Source of the DNA: Sphagnum compactum
Taxonomy: Eukaryota > Bryophyta > Sphagnopsida > Sphagnales
DNA: 64,000 nt
Assembly (NCBI GenBank): GCA_965153455.1
Contig: OZ234493.1
Coordinates: 23,426,213 to 23,490,212, forward strand
Direction of reading: 5' to 3'
Below the pieces are notes generated by a model. The model was not told where the DNA came from and did no database searches. It saw only the letters and a list, made by a program, of their open reading frames with translations. A program made the position numbers and the translations under genes. Positions 22,050 to 30,974 of the stretch are shown here, one piece after another; the stretch's first letter is position 1; every line of letters starts with the position of its first letter.

Positions 22050-22260
22050 AATGAACATATCCCAAACTTGCACCAAACCTAAGCCAAGCCTAAACCAAGC
22101 CTTTCCCTAACCTAAATCAAACCTACCCCTAACCTAAACTAGACCTACCCATAACTTAAACCGAACTCCTACTGAACCTCTACCTATCCTAAACTGAACC
22201 CCTACCTATTCTAAGCCAGCCATACCCCTAACCTAAACACAACCTTATTTATCAATGATC
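22050..22260 (+). repeat. Degenerate CCTAAAC/CCTAACC repeat
   Basis: About 200 bases are built of 10-14 base units such as CCAAACCTAAGCC, CCCTAACCTAAA and CCTACCCCTAACC. It lies just inside the right subterminal region of CACTA element 2. Other CACTA-like elements here also carry CCTA-rich arrays at this position. Units are too irregular for a telomere array. Confidence 0.6.
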
Positions 22261-22684
22261 ATTCACAAATACCAGCCAAATGTCAATTGACCATTCATGG
22301 TCACGAATGCTACGTGGCACAATCCTTTCGACCTATTGATGCAACAACCACGATAACATGCAACTACTTTCTTATAGTTGCAATTACAGTTGTAACTTGA
22401 TGTCCACGTCAAACATATGATCATCCATTTACATGGATGAAAAAAACATTTGTGGTCGTAAGAGCTTCAACTGTATTTTCAACTTCTAGCCATGTAAGGT
22501 CTTTTGCGACAATGTGTCTTCTAGTGAAAATCTTGGAACATTTTTTTTTCCAATTTTTTGAAACCTTTTTCAGGTCTTTTTTTTAATATTAAAAAAGAAC
22601 CAGGTCAAGTATCAGAAAAGCTTTTGAAACCCGGACCCAGCAGGTCTCTAAACAAACTCCAACCCAGCAAACATTGGAATATTC

Positions 22685-23499
22685 GACCTAAAAAATCACA
22701 AATGGATATTATTTTGAAATTCACTATTTAAAAAGAAAATTTCAGCTTCTTTTACAAAATATTGGGGGAAAAGTTTGGTCACATTTGGGCATAGTTTTCT
22801 TTGTTTCGGGGGCAGTTTTTTATAGTTTTCTCTTCAATTTTGACCATTTCCTACAAATCTGTTGCCGATTAATACTAAATCTTTTTTTGAGATGCTCATT
22901 AATGATTCTAGACTTTGACTCTCTCAATTGATCTCTCGCTCTCTCAATTTTGGCCCAATGATTTTTCTGTGGAATGTTTTTGCCATTTTGCAAGAAATAT
23001 TAAAAAAGAAATCACCAATTGAAAAAATAAATAAATCAACAATTGCCTACAATATGAAAGGTTGCTTAAGATTTTCTACTTTCACATTTTGAATGTCTCC
23101 AAATTTGGCTAAATATACTTATGGTTGATCCCTTCTTGAGCAACCTCACAAAATTGAAAAACAAAAAAGCATTGTATTCACAATGCATCTCAACATTCTG
23201 GATCTTTACATTTCGACACATTTCATTTTATTTGCGAGATGCTTAATACCCCTCTCCCCTCGGAAGCGCTAAACACCCCCTAAAGAGCTCTGTCTGGGAC
23301 ATATTTGGCTTGTCTTCTTGCACATGGTTTTTGCCTTGCATGGTTTAACGTGAAACCATGCAACATGGTTTTCAATGTTCTGCAAAAACAACATGAAGCT
23401 TCATGTCTTCTTCAGCTATCTCAGATGTTCTGAGGCAGGGCAATCAGGACCATCCACTGGAATACCTTTCTGCAATGAGCAAAAATCACATTTTTTTGG
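22685..23499. other. AT-rich sequence between hAT element and MITE B
   Basis: No coding motif. A palindromic word around ACCATGCAACATGGT lies near 23340-23370. A small GC-richer patch at 23250-23300 is not recognised. Confidence 0.4.
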
Positions 23500-23857
23500 G
23501 GCAAGAGTGAACCAGCACCCACCAGTGCACCATCCATTGGATGTCTGTTATGACTCAATTGTGGATGAACATAAACTGAGCAATAGTTGGTTTCACCTTG
23601 GTAACTCATTTTGTAAGAATTAGGTTCAATATATAGGTTGATAGGTAAGAAAATAGGTCACTAATATGTAAGAAGATAGTTTATACCTAATAGGCAAAGG
23701 TCTGTTATTAATACCTTACTAGTTGATAGGTAGTAATAAAAGTAGCTAAGCCAACCACCATGGTTAGCAAGGGAACTGGAACCCAACAGAAAGTGTAATC
23801 TTTATCATTTACCATCATCCTTCATGGTGCATTGGTGGGTGCTGGTTCAGTCTGGCC
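23500..23857. mobile_element. MULE-like MITE copy B
   Basis: The left end GGCAAGAGTGAACCAGCACC and the inverted right end GGCCAGACTGAACCAGCACC match, and the body aligns with copy A outside its nested insert (CAATTGTGGATGAAC, CTTGGTAACTCATTTTGTA, ACCACCATGGTTAGC). The length is 358 bp. Adjacent 9-mers (TTTTTTTGG and TTCTTTATT) do not form a clear duplication, so the flanks have changed or the border is off. Confidence 0.75.
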
Positions 23858-24208
23858 TTCTTTATTACACTCGTAAAACAGCAAAAGACAAAGAATGAAA
23901 GCCTTGCAAGCAGAACAGCGCAATTCTCAGCACTCCTGCACTGTCAGGCTTCGGACAGTGCTCGATGTGTGGGTGTATTTAGCGTCTCTCATTTTATTTA
24001 AGTGGTGTCAAGTGGTCAGCCCACCAACGGAATCTGTGTGCTGGTGCTTCACTACTTTCAAGGTTGTCAGAACCGCAAACCAACCATATTTGTAGTAATG
24101 GTGGAAAATTCAATTGCTACTCTTATATAATGGCCAAAGGAGTTGCACAAGTGTGCTCCCAAAATGGTTTACCGAAAGTCTTTATCTCATCTGACACTGG
24201 TGTTTCTG

Positions 24209-24566
24209 CGCCACAGTGAACTAGCACCCACCAGTGCACCATCAAGGATGGATGATATGTGATCAGGAAACAGTATGCCGTTGGGTTCCTGTTCCCTAGC
24301 TAACCATGGTGGTTAGCTCAGTTGCTTTATCTACTACCTACCAATTAGGTAGGTAGTAAAAACAGCCGCCTACCTGCTATGTATAAACTATTTACTTACC
24401 TAGTAGTCCCCTATTTTGTTACCTACCTGTCTATATGTTAGACCTACTTCTTATAGAATGGGTTACCAAGATGAAATCGGGTAGTAACTCAGTTGAGGAT
24501 CATCCACAACTGAGTCATTACAGGCATCCAGTGGATGGTGCACTGGTGGGGGCTGGTCCACTGGCC
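24209..24566. mobile_element. MULE-like MITE copy C, inverted, with 9-bp target duplication
   Basis: The ends are CGCCACAGTGAACTAGCACC and, inverted, GGCCAGTGGACCAGCCCCCA. The 9-bp word GTGTTTCTG flanks both (24200-24208 and 24567-24575). The body matches copies A and B in reverse orientation, including the AACTGAG and CCATGGTGGTTAGC blocks. The length is 358 bp, equal to copy B. Confidence 0.85.
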
Positions 24567-24575
24567 GTGTTTCTG

Positions 24576-26399
24576 TTGTTGTTTGCAAGTTTCACCAAAA
24601 GTTGGCTCAAATTTCTCACGAAGGTTCCCAGAAAAAGTTGGATGTGTGAAAATGAATAGTTCTCATTATCAAGAGAAAAGTATAAGATTCATGCATGATT
24701 TTGAATCTTCTATATTTTGGAGTTTCACTATTGTTGTTCCTGAATTCACATTGTGACCCCCAAAAAAATCCAAAGTTTATGTTCCCACTATTGTTCCTAA
24801 ATACCCAATTAGGTTCAGAAAAAAGCTATCATGTTGTTTGGAAATTGTTCCTGAAGTTCTTTTGATGTGCCACATATTCTCAAATGACCTTCCTTCAAGA
24901 AAAGAAAGAAAGCAGGAAATTTAGTGGAGGGGGGCAAGATTACGAATAAAAAAGAGGACATCCAAATATGGATGAAATCAGATCCAGCAAGTTTGAAAAT
25001 AGGAGGCTTGACCAACTTGGTTCTAAATGGACTATTGTGTTGCTTTAAAATGGCAAATCATGGCCAAACATGTTCACTATTTCATGGTTTTTTGTTTCAA
25101 ATATACTGGTAGTGTGGCATGTGCTGTTGGCCCAAGTGAACCTATTACAAAATAGGGAAACTCAACATGTGAACATGGTTTTGCAATGTATGTATCAATT
25201 TTTTGAACAGCCAAATGTGAAAGGAAATCATGCTTGAATTGAATGGTGTGCCTTCAAGTGTTACCACGTTCTCACTTGACTTTTGAAATTTTGAAAGTAT
25301 ACATTTAAAATTAAGGAGTGTTTTTTGAATATGGCACATAATTTCCTATCCACCTTGATTTTTTCTTACCATCAACAAGTTTATATTAAGGAAATAAAAG
25401 GGGCTTTAACAAATTGGAATATTACACATGGTAGAATATTAATTGGTCAATTTCAAAAGTCCTCAACTAAAACCAAAAATGAAAATCGAGATAAATGAAT
25501 TTTCAACTTAAATTTCCTAACAATCATATTAGTCATCTGGCACAAATTGCTATGGTTATCATGATTTTTGAATGGTGATACATCTCCATGTAACTGTTGC
25601 AATTTGACCCCGTTCTTGCCTGGTTTGACATGCCCTTCTCTCCTTGAAAGTTAGGCAGGGTGAAATTTGACAATGAAACGAGTTTCAAACCAAGTTAACC
25701 CTTTTCACAAACCTACAGATGGAAGGATGTGGACTATTAGATTCTAATATATCTATTTGTTCAAGACATTCAACACAAAGGAGACCAGCTTTTTTCTTCT
25801 GAGGTCTGCTTTCCATACAACTGTTTAATCTCTAGCTGTACACATGCCTTTTGTGTGGGATGAACCACAAAATGGTAGATTAGCCACGTTAGGGTTCAGA
25901 AGTAAGTAGAAGCTTCCAACATGGGAATTGTCCATTTTGTCCCATGTGTGTGTCATCTGGAACCTTGAAGTTTGTACTTGTACTTTGGAATTCTTTTTCA
26001 GTTGCAATATCTATATATAATAAAAAAAATTCATGGTGCATTCTAGATACCCAAAGGTGTTTTTTGTCATCAAAGCTTTAGTAATATATATATTAATCGT
26101 TTTTCATCCCATGAACTGAGCCAACATTTAGACTCCAATTTATTCACTTCAAGGGTAGATTTAGACTGGATGAGGACCCACTGCAACTAAATAGTGTCTC
26201 ATGGAGCTTGATGTCTGCAGTTTTGGTTTGCTCAACTCGTTGAGTTCTCTATTGGAAGAGTGAGAGACTTACTACACTGAGTTGCATTTCTTCACAGAAA
26301 TTAGTGAGTCTGATCATGTTCACTGGATGGAAATCAACTAAGGACAACGCCACCGGTGCTCAGTGTATGACCTTGCAAATTAAAATTGGATAAAGAAAA
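24576..26399. other. AT-rich sequence, nothing recognised
   Basis: Several short open frames, none with a motif. A TATATAT run lies near 26010 and 26085. Composition turns more GC-rich toward 26400, where the CpG-bearing island begins. Confidence 0.45.
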
Positions 26400-26407
26400 G
26401 TCAAAAG

Positions 26408-26720
26408 ATGCCAGATTGGCGCAGCAAAACGTTTCAATGCCCAGCAATTTCGCACAGTTTGCTGAGACTGGTAAAATGCACCGCAAAGCTAACACCTGAT
26501 GCTGAGCAGTTAGATACTTTGATTGGTCCAGGTAGGTTGGTATTAGTAATCTCCAACCAATTTGCAGTCCCAGTTTTAGTTTTATGGGTGGGGTTGGAAA
26601 AAGAGTAAATAACTAAACTCGGATGTGAGAAATATTTTTTGCAGGGTCACGTACTCAGCATCGTTAGCTGGAGACGCTCCGCGAGACGTAAATCCCTAGC
26701 AAGTGGCCCGGCAACGGTAA
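26408..26720 (+). other. Possible short spliced transcript with a 40-50 codon reading frame
   Basis: An ATG at 26408 opens a frame (MPDWRSKTFQCPAISHS...) up to a donor-like CCAG/GTAGG near 26530. An acceptor-like TTTTTTGCAG ends at 26644. Joining the two would give a frame of about 49 codons ending in TAG near 26668. No family is recognised. The stretch lies in the CpG-retaining island 0.5 kb beyond the 3' end of the DREB gene and could be an independent small or non-coding gene. Confidence 0.2.
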
Positions 26721-27186
26721 TGGATGATTGTACTACATATCAGAACCAAATAATTTGTATTAGGTGTGTGTGCTACATAACATTTAAGCCTGGCTGCACA
26801 TTTAACACAGTACAGGAGTCCAGGAGCGTGATTAATTGTCCTCATGTAATTCTACTCAGAATTGTGATACAACTCGACTGCAGATCGCATATACAGCTCG
26901 GCCGGATTAGTTGCTTACTGTCTTGGTAACAAATAGGCCTGATGATCGGCTCATATGGGACCTTAAAATTTTAGTAGTTTAATTTATAGAGGAGCAGCAC
27001 TAAAGTGATAAGTCGAACTGCAACCCTGCATTCACAATATCATGTGTGGTTATTGCTGATATCAATATGATCAGAGAGGAGGAATTCTCTTGAGGGACGG
27101 GTACTAAGACTGCATGCAGTGGAAACAGCAGCCAAAATCTGGTGGCCGAAAGAGTTCAGCTCGAATTAAGTTCCGGTGATCACGAC

Positions 27187-27777
27187 TCATCGTCTGTAGC
27201 TCCACAAGGAAGGCTCAACGAAGGAGTCGTTGTCATCATCAGAGTCGTCTTTTGGACGCGGTGGATAAATCATGTTGTTCACCCATTCGCGCTCGTAAGG
27301 GTCGTCAAATTGGCCTGCATTGCTCCAGCTGTTGTGGGATTGGGTACTGTTCGAAGGGGCCGGCTGGGCGGCTTGCGCCGGTTCCGTGTATGTAATGTCT
27401 TCCAGCTCTTCGCCGTCGTCACTGTCCGATGCCTCCGGGGACATAAAATCGCTGTAGCTGAAGGGACGCCCCACTGACGCAGCAGCCGACGCTGCTGCGG
27501 CCGCCTGGATCTCGCGGGTCGTGTAGCGTCCTGGGGTTCCCCTCGGAATGGTGGGGGGGTCGTTAGGGAAATTGAGCTGTGCGTTTGGGCCTCTTATGCA
27601 CACCAGAGCTGCGTCATAAGCGTGCGCAGCTTCTTCAGCAGTCCGGAATGAGCCGAGCCAAATCCGAGTTCGCGTCGAGGGCTCTCTGATCTCCGAGACC
27701 CATTTCCCCCATCGCCGCATACGTATCCCTCGGTACTGGCGTTGTGAGCTCCCGCCTCTCTGGTTCCTGCCGGACAT
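27187..27777 (-). CDS. AP2/ERF transcription factor, DREB type (A-5-like)
   Basis: This is an intact frame of 196 codons with one AP2 DNA-binding domain at residues about 14-72: [19 protein letters not shown], then [18 protein letters not shown] and [10 protein letters not shown]. Val at AP2 position 14 (in GKWVSEI) and Glu at position 19 are the DREB signature; RMRRWGKWV is most like the A-5 group. Such factors are nuclear and bind DRE/GCC-type promoter sites in stress responses. An Ala run follows the domain, then acidic stretches ([19 protein letters not shown]) and the C-terminus PSLWSYRR, an LWSY-type motif of DREB proteins. No DLN-type repressor motif was seen. The upstream open codons to 27861 include a splice acceptor and start with TTG, so the ATG at 27777 is preferred. 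The coding part is intronless and CpG-rich, unlike all its neighbours. Confidence 0.93.
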   Translation of the reverse strand: MSGRNQRGGSSQRQYRGIRMRRWGKWVSEIREPSTRTRIWLGSFRTAEEAAHAYDAALVCIRGPNAQLNFPNDPPTIPRGTPGRYTTREIQAAAAASAAASVGRPFSYSDFMSPEASDSDDGEELEDITYTEPAQAAQPAPSNSTQSHNSWSNAGQFDDPYEREWVNNMIYPPRPKDDSDDDNDSFVEPSLWSYRR

Positions 27778-27855
27778 GATGTCGAATGTTGTAGCAGATC
27801 GAATCCGTATCTCGGAGCTGAGATGAATTACCGGCTGGTGACGACCTCTAGCTAC

Positions 27856-28461
27856 CTGCAAGAGAATACGCGTTTCTGTATATGAGTTTCACGTTTAATA
27901 TTGATACATGTGCTAAGGCAATATGTTGAAGTTCGATTCAGATCTTCGGAGCTCGCCAAATTACGCTTACGTGAGATTGCGATTCAACTCTTCCAGTCGA
28001 GTTATTGATCTACGCTTGTACAAACGCGACCTCCTAATTCAGTGCGATGATACAGTACCTAACTCAGCAACTCCTTATTCAGCACAAAAAACCGGCTACA
28101 AACAATTGGTCAACATGCAGTATAAGCGAAGCTTCAACTGATCAGTTAATTGTGCTCTATAAGAACCCCATGCGAAGACCAGCTTCTCCGCATATGATGT
28201 AAACTTCGCAAATTCATGAGATATGACAGGTCACAAGAGCACATGTGCAAAGCATCAGTCCTTAATATACAGACAATCCCAGTCCACCAAAAACTCTCCG
28301 AAGTCGATCATGAACCTAGTAAGTCCACTCCTAATTAATAGTACTCATGTGACGGCCGGTGAGACTGCTTAAACCTTATACGATTGTTCTAAATGAAGAG
28401 ACCTTGAACTAGATCAGCTAGTAGCAAATGATTAAAAAAGAGTGCAGCAAGATGAGTTCAC
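27856..28461 (-). other. Probable 5'UTR intron of the DREB gene
   Basis: The minus strand shows a donor GAGCAG/GTGAACTC with GT at 28461-28460 and an acceptor TTCTCTTGCAG ending at 27856, 79 bases before the start codon. The interval of about 606 bases is less GC-rich than the gene and has no coding potential. This is inferred from splice motifs only. Confidence 0.45.
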
Positions 28462-28830
28462 CTGCTCACAACAGGAATGTATGAAAGACACAACCGCTTT
28501 GTCTGGAGTGATCAATCGCTGATCTTGACTCACTTCATACAGCGAGCAGCTGGCTTACAGGTGTACAACAGAAACCTCTGAGTATTTTGATGCAGGCGAC
28601 TGGGTAATATATGTATGATGCAGGCGGCCGGGGACTTCATCAAAGTCCATTCTTTTTGTTTTACAATTTGCTTGGGTTTCATGCGGCACAGCACACACAG
28701 TCAGCCACTGTTTCCGGAGTAGCTACAAATCTCTAGCCTCACCCCCCCTATCGCATATGGCTGCTGCTCGCTTTGCACGTTGCATATTTTATTTAACTTA
28801 GCTAACTTCTCTCTGATACAGTCTTAAAAG
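28462..28830 (-). promoter_or_regulatory. First leader exon and promoter region of the DREB gene
   Basis: The sequence stays CpG-bearing to about 28790. A TATA-like ATACATATATTAC on the minus strand lies near 28602-28616, which would start a leader of roughly 110-120 bases before the donor at 28461. Nothing more specific can be supported. Confidence 0.3.
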
Positions 28831-30378
28831 TAGATCTCGGAAATTTGGTGTCTAAGTTAACCGCACCCCAAAAAAGGCAACACAACAAACAACCGTGTCC
28901 CTACAACACGAAAGAATTACCTGTTTGTGGGCCCACATGTCTTATAAACCTCTTTTCCCAGCAACTTCTCTCCAAAGGTCAAAAAACCTGCTCCTATTTT
29001 TTTAATGTAATTGGAGGGCATATTACCCAGTGTATTTGTTTTCCTCCGCTGTTTGGGGTGAACTGGCGCCCCCTCACTCATACCATGGTATAATCACCAG
29101 AATTTTAAAAATCTGCTTCTAAAAATAGATCAAATTAGGTCTAATTGGTTTGGGAATAAGGTTAGGGAATCAACTATTTTTAGAGCAATCATCATTTCGA
29201 GGATTAGATTTCCATTGTTTGTCTTAAGGTGTTTAAATGTGGAGTTGTTCAATGTGTGAAAGAGGCAGATTTGAACATTGTACTTTGATATAAAGAAATT
29301 GAATTGTTTGTATTCTTGAAATTGTCTTTTCCACTTGAGTTTTTGGTTTTGGTTTTGATATTATATTTGTTTCACAAGTTTGAATATTCAAAGTCTATAA
29401 TTTGTTATAAGTTTGTTAAAAACTTTGTCACTTCGAAAATTTGATAGTTTATTTGTATTATGGTAAGCAAAAAAAATTTGTCATTGATAATATAAATAAA
29501 CTTACTGTTAAAATTTTCATTTCAATGTTCTTAAAAATAAATTTTGCTCTTTATTTTTAATTTTTAAAAATATTAACCTAGGATATATTGAATAACCTTA
29601 ACACAATCAAAAGTTAGTTGACATTCAATTATTGGTTTAATAAGAATTGGACAAGAACTAAGTTTGATTTTGAGAATTGGAATGGAACCAATTTTCTTTG
29701 TTTTGAAGAATTGGCTAGAAACAAGTTTCGATTTTATTTGTGTTATTGAAACCAAAACCAAAATGGAAGAAAAACCCAACAAATAAAAATCAAAGATGGG
29801 AACCCATCCATCAAAAGTACAAGGCAAATGAAAACACAAATAGACACAACCCAAAGAAAAAACAAAAGCAAACAATCAATAAAAATCAAGTAAAGACCTT
29901 ATGCAAAAAGGACTCATAACTATGAAATGACAATCACCAATAACAAAAAAGACCTAAGACAAAAGAATTGCCATTTGCCACAAATCGGCTAGTGACAGAG
30001 GTGCACTAACTATGATGTGTGGAAGAGATGAAACGAACCTTGACCAAATGCAACAACCCATTAAAGAATCACTATGGTTTGCACATGTTGCAGGGCTATG
30101 ACACGTGTTATCGATAATAAGAAATAAGCATAAAGGGGACTAAATAATATTGTTGATGACGCGCGATAATGGTATGTGCACAAGTAGTCAAAACTGAATC
30201 AAAATGAAAATGAAGGCACCCATACATCTTAGTAGCAAGGGGAATGAAGTCATTGTTCGGTGTTCATTCAATGTATGATCGTGGTTTCTCCTGAACAACC
30301 ATCATTGTTGCATGTGTTCTCGTCGTCAATTCCCAATATACCATATTTATGTGAGTTGGGTCGGTAATGACGATGGAT
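28831..30378. other. AT-rich sequence, nothing recognised
   Basis: Composition drops sharply to AT-rich beyond 29100. Open frames are short and without motifs. Confidence 0.45.
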
Positions 30379-30974
30379 GCAAGCAAGGTAAAGTAAACGA
30401 CTCATTGCTCCTTGTCAAAAAAAATTTACATGTAACCATGAAAAAGTTTTAATGTATTGAAAGTAATTTTTTTTTTTTGTACAATAATTGACATGATGAT
30501 AATCTTTCATTTTATGTTTAAAATGTTGAAAAACTCAATCTTGAAAGTGGAATTAAATGGAAGTTCTTAAAATATTTCTACTTGCATAAAATGTCTGATC
30601 TTACAAAATTGGCTACATGTAGATGAAATATTGATTTTAAAAAAATTTCAACTTAGTAGAACCCTAAAAAATACTTATGTGTTATCAAATTATGAATGTT
30701 ATAATCATAACATATCAAATTTTTAATATGAAGTAGGTTTGAACATTATTTTGACCTAATTAATTTCAAACGTACTTTCAACCTACTTTTATGATACCAA
30801 AGTTGTTCAAACTTTATATCTAACTTCCCATAAACTAAATGTAGGGCCATATGGTTTTATAATTCTACTTCAAAATATTTTGAATCTACTTGTGTCCATA
30901 TCAAAAGTTGTTCCATTTTTTAATTGGACTTTGGGCAGACTACTTTTTTTGTCTACTTTACTTTGCCCACACCT
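30379..30974. mobile_element. Divergent member of the AAAGTATGC TIR family
   Basis: The left end reads GCAAGCAAGGTAAAGTAAAC and the inverted right end GTGGGCAAAGTAAAGTAGAC. The length (about 596 bp) and internal blocks such as TTTCAACTTAG...ATAATCATAA match the two better copies at 42750-43340 and 51169-51769. The target duplication is not resolved. No protein is encoded. Confidence 0.4.

Larger units (their letters stand above)
13372..22526. mobile_element. CACTA-like element 2, carrying a Ty3 insertion and an endoplasmin gene fragment
   Basis: The left end CACGAGAAGAAATCTTGTCC and the inverted right end CACTAGAAGACACATTGTCG align at about 15 of 20 positions. Both subterminal regions contain TTGCAACTACAA and TTGCGAC words. 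Flanking bases are GAA (13369-13371) and AAA (22527-22529), an imperfect 3-bp duplication. Outside the ends the hAT element continues on both sides, which supports the boundaries. Without the Ty3 insert the element is about 4.6 kb. It holds the GRP94 fragment (minus, 18947-20097) and an exon at 21408-21668. No TNP2-type transposase was recognised; 20.3-21.4 kb is unassigned. Confidence 0.5.
7419..22676 (+). mobile_element. hAT transposon, about 4.2 kb, split by two CACTA-like insertions
   Basis: The left end begins CAGTGTTGGGCAGGTCTCAG and the inverted right end CAATGTTTGCTGGGTTGGAG (12 of 20 identical). Both subterminal regions carry GGGTTTCAA and AACCAG-type blocks. The 8-bp palindrome GAATATTC lies immediately outside each end (7411-7418 and 22677-22684), the duplication size typical of hAT. 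The hAT transposase relic at 8990-13110 lies inside. Removing the CACTA-like inserts (10735-12648, 13372-22526) leaves about 4.19 kb, a usual length for an autonomous hAT element. A related terminus is at 35.57 kb. Confidence 0.7.

Noticed and set aside
22050-22260. Interstitial telomere array (CCCTAAA-like)
   Set aside because: Units vary between 10 and 14 bases and no run of exact CCCTAAA copies exists. It fits the degenerate CCTA repeats of the CACTA-like elements.
24815-25112. Overlapping opposite-strand open frames as a gene
   Set aside because: Both are short, AT-rich and without motif. No splice or promoter context supports them.
27778-27861. N-terminal extension of the DREB protein by 28 residues
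   Set aside because: The extended frame would begin with TTG and spans a strong splice acceptor, so it is leader sequence; the ATG at 27777 is used instead.
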